A stretch of DNA of 27,136 bases from a virus. A program made the position numbers and the translations under genes. The notes below the pieces were generated by a model, which saw nothing but the letters and a program-made list of their open reading frames with translations, made no database searches and was not told where the DNA came from. Where the stretch lies: positions 1 to 27,136 of IMG/VR virus record IMGVR_UViG_3300025280_000136. One strand, 5' to 3'. Below, in pieces: positions 19,670-24,501 of this stretch (the first letter of the stretch is position 1; each line of letters begins with the position of its first letter).

Positions 19670-20356
19670 TTATTTTTTAGCAGAGTTAAAAATTCTTTCA
19701 ACGATTACGTCAGAAATCGCATCTATTTTATTTTCTTTCACTTGCTGCCGCGCAGCTTTCTCTCTTTCTTGAAGCATGCGGTAAGCGATGCGATGAGTAA
19801 GCTTCTCTAGAAGATCTTCCTCGGGCGGCAGTTCTTCCTCTTCGGGAGGCAGCCCTAGATCGGACATTGGCCCTTCTAGTTCGGGCTCGAGACCTAAATC
19901 TTCTTCCCCTTCGCCTTCGCCTTCTGTGTCTACATCAACAGAAACATCAACACCATGTTCATCTGCCCAAACCTCTACGGCATCGCCAACTTTTGACAAC
20001 AGATCAGCCAATGCTTCAGTTTCACAAGCCGCCGCCGGCTCGTCGAGTTCTTCAGGTTCACCCAAATCTTCAAGATCACCTAAACCACCTAAATCGTCAT
20101 CACGATCCATCGCAAGTCCCGATCCTTCGTAGCGTTCTGTCGAATCTGTCGGTGGTGCCACTTCTTTAAGTGCCTTTTGCCCTTTTTCTTGGGTTTCTTC
20201 CCCTACAACTTCTTCTTCAGTTTCTTCCTCTGCGAGGGGTTCTTTTTCCTCTTCCTTTAGTTTGTCAACAAAAGTTTCCGCTAGAGGCTCAATTGAAGCC
20301 AGCTTCATAAAACGACGAATCGTGTTCTCTTTGAGAAGTGTTTTCTTATTACTCAT
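19670..20356 (-). CDS. Very acidic protein with 'ENTIRRFMKLA' N-terminus (228 aa)
   Basis: Starts MSNKKTLLKENTIRRFMKLA, with AGGAG 7 nt before ATG 20356. The L-K-E-N-T-I-R-R-F-x-K-L-A segment is, from memory, a recurring N-terminal motif of marine-phage proteins. A long low-complexity acidic middle (Glu/Asp/Gly/Pro-rich, about 27-185) holds one short helix (ETEALADLLSKVGDAVEVWADE), then a helical C-terminus (LTHRIAYRMLQEREKAARQQ). Charge and layout suggest a scaffold or prohead-core-like protein, but no capsid gene is nearby, so this is a guess. Confidence 0.8.
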   Translation of the reverse strand: MSNKKTLLKENTIRRFMKLASIEPLAETFVDKLKEEEKEPLAEEETEEEVVGEETQEKGQKALKEVAPPTDSTERYEGSGLAMDRDDDLGGLGDLEDLGEPEELDEPAAACETEALADLLSKVGDAVEVWADEHGVDVSVDVDTEGEGEGEEDLGLEPELEGPMSDLGLPPEEEELPPEEDLLEKLTHRIAYRMLQEREKAARQQVKENKIDAISDVIVERIFNSAKK

Positions 20357-20426
20357 TGGTGTTCTCCTATGATTCTATGAGTTCACAGTTTAAAATAAAT
20401 AGTACCTCGACACACAAAAAGTGCAT

Positions 20427-20669
20427 TTAATCGTCAATTAATTCTGCTTCTTTTAATTGTAGTTTTATTAATGCTCGATCTTGGATTTGTTTGACTCTAA
20501 CGAAGCTTATATTCAGTCTTTCCGCCACTTCTCTCAGTGTCATAGCTCCATTTTTTTCTACTGCGATCAAAGTACAGTTTAAATCTTTTTTGTAAGCAAT
20601 CCAGTATTTGCATTTTTTCAACGGGCATTTATAATTATTTTTCACACATTCCGATGCACATTTCTTCAT
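20427..20669 (-). CDS. Cys-rich sigma-70 region 4-like protein (80 aa)
   Basis: Residues 43-70 (MTLREVAERLNISFVRVKQI and following) match the helix-turn-helix of sigma-70 region 4.2, which reads L-T-L-R-E-V-(G/A)-E-x-L-x-I-S-x-x-R-V-(R/K)-Q-I in RpoD. The N-terminus has Cys at 4, 8, 15, 20 and 32 (MKKCASECVKNNYKCPLKKC), likely a zinc or redox site. No regions 2 or 3 are present. It may redirect host RNA polymerase to phage promoters, or act as a DNA-binding regulator; both are inference. It overlaps the upstream gene by 4 nt. Confidence 0.85.
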   Translation of the reverse strand: MKKCASECVKNNYKCPLKKCKYWIAYKKDLNCTLIAVEKNGAMTLREVAERLNISFVRVKQIQDRALIKLQLKEAELIDD

Positions 20670-20998
20670 AATTCTGAATGTTCCTCTTCTAATAAATCAA
20701 ATATACTCTCCACTTCAGTAGAGTTTAAAGCAAACTGCTTCTCCAGAACTCGCCCTTTTTCAACCAATTGTTTAGACTTCTTTCTATTTGTTATACTTTG
20801 GTTCCCTTTTTGATCTTTATACTTATCAATAATTTTCATCATATTTTCATCCTTATCAATATATTTTCTCATTACCAATCTAAAAAACTCGTTTTGTCGC
20901 AAGCCATCGTAATGTAACCTGATCTTCAAATCGGCATGTTTTTTATCAAAATCTTCAAAACAAACTTGCTTCTCCGCTTTTCTAAATTTATGAAACAT
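20666..20998 (-). CDS. Small basic, possibly ribbon-helix-helix protein (110 aa)
   Basis: ATG 20998, overlapping the HNH gene's stop by one nt (a GTG at 21001 is also possible). Residues about 24-48, LKIRLHYDGLRQNEFFRLVM, read as a strand then two helices, a ribbon-helix-helix-like layout, followed by a basic linker (KYKDQKGNQSITNRKKSKQL) and an acidic helix. It sits directly between the HNH endonuclease and the sigma-4 gene, so a DNA-binding regulator is plausible but unproven. Confidence 0.7.
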   Translation of the reverse strand: MFHKFRKAEKQVCFEDFDKKHADLKIRLHYDGLRQNEFFRLVMRKYIDKDENMMKIIDKYKDQKGNQSITNRKKSKQLVEKGRVLEKQFALNSTEVESIFDLLEEEHSEL

Positions 20999-21546
20999 CA
21001 CGCTTTCTCTGGGAAATTTAAATAAGCAAACTCTCCAAACAGTTCCTTTGCTTTTTTGTCGCGTGCCATGGCAGCTTTTTTCTTGGTGTCAAACGTTCCA
21101 ATATGGTATTTTTTTCGTCTATGGCTGATGGTGGCGATGAACTTCCCACTCGGTGCCTGTGAAACACCTACGTAGCCGGATTTGTTATTTGATGATTTAC
21201 CTCTATTCCTATTATTTTCGGCTGAAGTGCATATGCGAAGGTTTGATTTCCTATTATCTAGAGTGTCTCCGTTGATATGATCAGTTGACATACCCTTTGG
21301 AGTGTTCATAATCATTCTTTGAATTTCAATTGTGTATTCGCGGAAGCCGCGCGGGTGACCATAGCGGGAGAGGCCTGCTCGGCGGTCGCCTTCCGGGTGA
21401 GGAACATTAGTTCGAATATAAAATTTATTTTTTTTACATACGCGCCAAGTGTATTGACTTATCCTACCCCAATCTTCTGCATCGATCAAGACGATGAACT
21501 TGCCATGTCTTCTGCTTTCGATTATAAATTCTCTTGTATTTTCCAT
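20998..21546 (-). CDS. HNH endonuclease with AP2 domain (homing type)
   Basis: 182 aa. An HNH_3-type nuclease at about 70-115: TIEIQRMIM, then STDHINGDTLDNRKSNLRIC with the Asp-His and the later Asn residues of the HNH fold. A C-terminal AP2 DNA-binding domain at 123-178: SGYVGVSQAPSGKFIATISH, HIGTFDTKKKAAMARD, ELFGEFAYLNFPE. This pairing is typical of free-standing phage homing endonucleases. It has invaded the gap between the IMPDH-family gene and the small DNA-binding gene, touching both within 1-2 nt. Complete and probably active. Confidence 0.95.
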   Translation of the reverse strand: MENTREFIIESRRHGKFIVLIDAEDWGRISQYTWRVCKKNKFYIRTNVPHPEGDRRAGLSRYGHPRGFREYTIEIQRMIMNTPKGMSTDHINGDTLDNRKSNLRICTSAENNRNRGKSSNNKSGYVGVSQAPSGKFIATISHRRKKYHIGTFDTKKKAAMARDKKAKELFGEFAYLNFPEKA

Positions 21547-21547
21547 T

Positions 21548-22549
21548 TTATCTCCTCAAGATATGTGTTGAACTTTCATGCTGGCCAGCGGGTGTCTGCT
21601 GTAGAAATGTTGCTCTCGACTGAAATTCTCGTAAATCTCGGGCACCAGTATAAGAAAACCCGCTTCTAACATTCCCAGCGATGTCCCGAAGAATATCAGC
21701 CACCGGGCCTTTATATGGAATTGTAGTTGATATGCCTTCAGGAGAAGATGACTGCCCTCTCCAATCCATCTGCGCGGATCTCGAAGCCATTCCTCTATAC
21801 ACCTTATACTTTTTATTTCCGCTTGTAAATATTTCTCCCGGAGATTCATCAGTTCCAGCCAACACTGAGCCAAGCATAACAAAATCTGCCCCTGCAGCCA
21901 AAGCCTTTACAATATCTCCACTATTTTTAATTCCACCATCAGCAATTAATTTCGCATCTCTATCCGAATACGAACAATCATGTATTGATTGAAAAGTTGG
22001 GACGCCATGGCCAGTATTAATTCTTGTGCTACATATGGAGCCACCCCCAATTCCAACTCTGATACTATCAGCTCCCCAATCTGCCAAATCATTAAAAGCT
22101 TCGAGAGTGGCAACGTTGCCAGCCATCAAGTGGACTTCACTTCCAAAAACGTCTCTCAACGTTTTAAGCGCGTTTTTCACCAAAATATGATGACCGTGAG
22201 CAACGTCCAAACATAGGTAACGAACTCCAGCATCAACTAAAGCACATGCGCGTTCTTCGTATTCTCCAGTCACCCCAATTGCTGCAGCTGTAAAACATCG
22301 CCTCTTCTTAACAAGAGCAACCTGTTCCTCAATTGTGTTATATCTATGAAGCACACCCAATCCGCCTTCGTCATACATGGTCCACGACATTTCGTCTTCA
22401 GTGACTGTATCCATTGGACTTGATATAACTGGCAACTCCAAATATGCTGTTTCACTTAAGTGGTTTCCTATATCAATCTGACCTCTACTCTCTATATCTG
22501 AGTATTTTGGTTCTAACAACACATCATCAAAACTAAGACTGTTCTGCAT
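21548..22549 (-). CDS. IMP dehydrogenase / GMP reductase family enzyme
   Basis: 333 aa, a TIM barrel without CBS domains. [11 protein letters not shown] (43-53) and [15 protein letters not shown] (62-76) are IMPDH-like; the catalytic loop GGGSICSTR has Cys173; nucleotide-phosphate motifs [20 protein letters not shown] and the C-terminal [14 protein letters not shown] and [10 protein letters not shown] follow. The flap (about 255-271, [19 protein letters not shown]) is short and lacks the Arg-Tyr pair that IMPDH uses for water activation, more like GMP reductase. It converts between IMP and XMP or GMP, feeding purine pools for DNA synthesis. Which reaction is open. GAGG lies 6 nt before ATG 22549; 17-nt overlap upstream. 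Confidence 0.93.
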   Translation of the reverse strand: MQNSLSFDDVLLEPKYSDIESRGQIDIGNHLSETAYLELPVISSPMDTVTEDEMSWTMYDEGGLGVLHRYNTIEEQVALVKKRRCFTAAAIGVTGEYEERACALVDAGVRYLCLDVAHGHHILVKNALKTLRDVFGSEVHLMAGNVATLEAFNDLADWGADSIRVGIGGGSICSTRINTGHGVPTFQSIHDCSYSDRDAKLIADGGIKNSGDIVKALAAGADFVMLGSVLAGTDESPGEIFTSGNKKYKVYRGMASRSAQMDWRGQSSSPEGISTTIPYKGPVADILRDIAGNVRSGFSYTGARDLREFQSRATFLQQTPAGQHESSTHILRR

Positions 22550-22817
22550 TTATATCCTCTTTCAAGTTGTTCACTAAACTGCATGCTCTTGTCCAGCATT
22601 CTGGGCAATAAAGATTAATCCTGTCTTGCTTCTCTCGAACAACAACATACCATGATTGTACCATATCCTTGTTGTTCTTGTCAAACGCTTTTTCACAAAC
22701 AAGACACTGATCTTCGAGTTGTGAAAACATACTTATTTTTTCCTTTAAATCTCTTTCAGATTGTTTTTTCTTGTTTCTTTTTATTGCACGTCGTATTTTC
22801 CCTTCAACTTTAGTCAT
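22533..22817 (-). CDS. Zinc-ribbon phage protein (94 aa)
   Basis: A basic N-terminus (MTKVEGKIRRAIKRNKKKQS), then CLVC (38-41) and CPECW (71-75) flanking AFDKNNKDMVQSWYVVVREK and a strand (RINLY): a four-Cys zinc ribbon. I have seen this 'CxxCxKxFd-K-(N/D)K-x-M-x-x-S-W-Y-V-V-V' layout in T4-related marine phages, without a known function. It is the gene between the methyltransferase and the IMPDH-family enzyme, overlapping both. Confidence 0.8.
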   Translation of the reverse strand: MTKVEGKIRRAIKRNKKKQSERDLKEKISMFSQLEDQCLVCEKAFDKNNKDMVQSWYVVVREKQDRINLYCPECWTRACSLVNNLKEDINAEQS

Positions 22818-23314
22818 CTAGCCTCCAACGTTGATATACCGACAGCGCCGCCCATTGCGCCGCAGCCATATAAATTTTTAAAAACAACGATAGCTGACGG
22901 GAAGGGAGCAGAGTTATTACCGGCATTATCATTTTTAAATTTAAGCCGGCCTTTAATAAAACTTATTTTCCAAGCTCTCATACAATATTGATGCCAATAT
23001 TTTGTATCTGTTCGCGAAGGTATCAGGCAGACTACTACCGTATTTGGTTTTTGTCCCTCCTCGTAAGCCTTCTTGATCCATTTTTTAATATCTCTTCCAT
23101 ATGGAGGATTCATAAAAACCTTTTCACCTTCCCAGCTTTTATTAAGCCCATCGTCCTCCTCAGTGTAATATTTTTCACACTTCGCAGTCTTGCTAGTAGC
23201 GCATGGATCCAGAGTGAATCTATAATCAAGATTTAGATAATCATACAATTTTTGTGGAGTCTCCCACTCTGCAGACTTGGAAGAGAACATTGTTTGTTGT
23301 GTTTCTTTGTTCAT
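22814..23314 (-). CDS. Phage N6-adenine DNA methyltransferase (Dam type)
   Basis: 166 aa. SAEWETPQKLYDYLN, RFTLDPCATS (33-42), KCEKYYTEEDDGL and VFMNPPYGRD (67-75) are the hallmarks of the phage Dam family (PF05869); NPPY is the catalytic motif of N6-adenine methyltransferases, DPC the SAM-binding region's counterpart. It would methylate adenine in DNA, likely to protect phage DNA from host restriction. The C-terminal end (GCGAMGGAVGISTLEAR) is Gly-rich and may not be part of the domain. 4-nt overlaps on both sides. Confidence 0.94.
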   Translation of the reverse strand: MNKETQQTMFSSKSAEWETPQKLYDYLNLDYRFTLDPCATSKTAKCEKYYTEEDDGLNKSWEGEKVFMNPPYGRDIKKWIKKAYEEGQKPNTVVVCLIPSRTDTKYWHQYCMRAWKISFIKGRLKFKNDNAGNNSAPFPSAIVVFKNLYGCGAMGGAVGISTLEAR

Positions 23315-23790
23315 ATTAGCCCCGTGCTCCCAAAACCCCCATCAGATCTTTCAGTGTCCAAAAGCGATGGATCGTAATTGGTTTCAACAGGTTCACAAAC
23401 TATAATTGGAACCAACACGGCTTGTGCAATTTTTTGCCCGGGTTGTATAGTTTGTGTTGAACCTCCAATGTTGTGGAGGTTAACAAAAACTTCGCCAGTA
23501 TAACCAGGATCAACAACGCACGCACCAACAAGTAATTTCTGTTTGTGGGCAATCCCAGATTTATTTTTTATTTCCAACATGTGGTTTTTCGGAACCACAA
23601 CTTTTAACCCTGTTGGCACCAAGCAAGATTCTCCTGGTGGGATTCTATATTCCCCTTCCGGTTTCCAATAGCAATCGGGGTATTGAACAGGATCCGGACA
23701 ATAAAACAAATCCACCCCTGCATCAATTAAATGAGCGCGTGATGGAAGTTTTGCATCTGGTCTAATTTTGTAAAATTTAAGTTTCATCAT
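23311..23790 (-). CDS. dut: dUTPase (dUTP diphosphatase)
   Basis: 159 aa trimeric-type dUTPase with all five motifs: DAGVDLF (I), NKSGIAHK (II), GACVVDPGYTGEVFVNLHN (III), PGQKIAQAVLVP (IV) and RSDGGFGSTG (V). It hydrolyses dUTP to dUMP and pyrophosphate, keeping uracil out of DNA and feeding thymidylate. An insert of about 15 residues (CPDPVQYPDCYWKPEG) after motif I is longer than usual. Double ATG: 23790 lies 6 nt after the -10 box of its own promoter, 23787 is better placed for GGAG; I keep the first. Confidence 0.97.
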   Translation of the reverse strand: MMKLKFYKIRPDAKLPSRAHLIDAGVDLFYCPDPVQYPDCYWKPEGEYRIPPGESCLVPTGLKVVVPKNHMLEIKNKSGIAHKQKLLVGACVVDPGYTGEVFVNLHNIGGSTQTIQPGQKIAQAVLVPIIVCEPVETNYDPSLLDTERSDGGFGSTGLI

Positions 23791-23796
23791 AACTCC

Positions 23797-23825
23797 TTTA
23801 TATCATTAAATTTTATGATTGTCAA
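23797..23825 (-). promoter_or_regulatory. Sigma-70 promoter of dut, TTGACA-N17-TATAAA
   Basis: TTGACA (23820-23825), 17-nt spacer, TATAAA (23797-23802), minus strand. The -35 and part of the spacer lie in the last codons of the GIY-YIG gene. GGAG between the -10 box and the ATG would be lost from transcripts starting here. Confidence 0.82.
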
Positions 23826-24501
23826 CATGTTTATCTCCATAAACAAAATTTCTCTTGTTTAGACAAAAAGGATCATTAATATATTTTGCAATGATTTCGT
23901 ACTCTCTTTCTCTCATGTCTAATTCATATCCACTTTCAAACTTTTCAAGCACCTCTACTTCTATATCTTCTCGTGTATATTTTTTGTCTCTCAAATATTC
24001 TGGAAGACTCTCTTTTTTATCTCTTGGATCACTAAAATGTCTATACAGGCGCTCCTGGATCCCGCGCGTAGTTGAACCAATGTAATACCTTTTGTCTGGA
24101 CATATTACTTTATAAATAATGTTTTCTTTAAGCCCGTTGCGATATTGCCTGTGTTGTTCAATAATATACTCCTTGTTTTTGTGATAATGTTTTTTTTGTC
24201 TCTCAGCAATTGCTTCTTTGTTCTTTTCGCGGTATTGTTTTCTTTGTTTAGAAATTTTTTCTCTATTTTCTTCGCGATATTGTTTATTTTGTTCTGCTAA
24301 TGTTTCCTTGTTTTCTGCCCAATATCGTTTGTTGTGTTCAGTAATTTTTTCTTTGTTTTTTTCACGATACTGCTTGCTATATTCTGCTGATTTTTCTTTG
24401 TTTTCGTGGTAGTATCGTCTTGAATATTCAAGAAGTCTTTCTTTGTTTTTTTCACGATACTGTTTGTTATATTCTGATTTTTTTTCTTTTTTTGTTTTCA
24501 T
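23806..24501 (-). CDS. GIY-YIG endonuclease with eight 15-aa repeats
   Basis: 231 aa from ATG 24501 (ATGA overlap with dnaE; a TTG further upstream is less likely). Residues 10-129 are eight repeats of 15 aa with pattern E-(Y/H/Q)-x-(K/R)-(Q/R)-Y-x-x-(K/E)-N-K-E-x-x-x, e.g. EYNKQYREKNKE. A GIY-YIG nuclease domain follows: IIYKVICPDKRYYIGSTTRG, catalytic Arg in IQERLYRHF (about 149-157) and a helical C-terminus (ELDMREREYEIIAKYIN). Free-standing GIY-YIG proteins are mobile homing endonucleases; the repeats probably form a long basic DNA-binding helix (inference). It sits just after dnaE, a typical target neighbourhood. Confidence 0.92.
   Translation of the reverse strand: MKTKKEKKSEYNKQYREKNKERLLEYSRRYYHENKEKSAEYSKQYREKNKEKITEHNKRYWAENKETLAEQNKQYREENREKISKQRKQYREKNKEAIAERQKKHYHKNKEYIIEQHRQYRNGLKENIIYKVICPDKRYYIGSTTRGIQERLYRHFSDPRDKKESLPEYLRDKKYTREDIEVEVLEKFESGYELDMREREYEIIAKYINDPFCLNKRNFVYGDKHVDNHKI
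24115..24474 (-). repeat. In-frame 45-bp tandem repeats (8 units)
   Basis: Eight consecutive 45-bp units within the GIY-YIG gene, encoding the 15-aa repeats. They are diverged but still recognisable in DNA (recurring TTTCTTTGTTTT and CGATACTG-type stretches on the plus strand). Units 1, 3 and 5 are closest in protein (QYREKNKE / QYREENRE). Such repeats can expand or shrink by slippage. Confidence 0.9.

Noticed and set aside
19800-20290. Low-complexity Glu/Asp/Gly/Pro region as possible non-coding or error
   Set aside because: It is one uninterrupted frame with structured ends and a good ribosome binding site, so an acidic coding segment is more likely.
21556-21882. Second minus-strand frame inside the IMPDH-family gene
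   Set aside because: Lies wholly within a conserved enzyme in another frame and has no domain of its own.
22645-22685. TTGACA-N18-TACAAT inside the zinc-ribbon gene
   Set aside because: Spacing is 18 and the bases encode a conserved-looking DKNNKDMVQ stretch; could be chance.
24115-24474. Regular 45-bp repeats as a possible CRISPR or repeat array
   Set aside because: Repeats are in frame, without spacers, and encode a 15-aa protein repeat next to a GIY-YIG domain.
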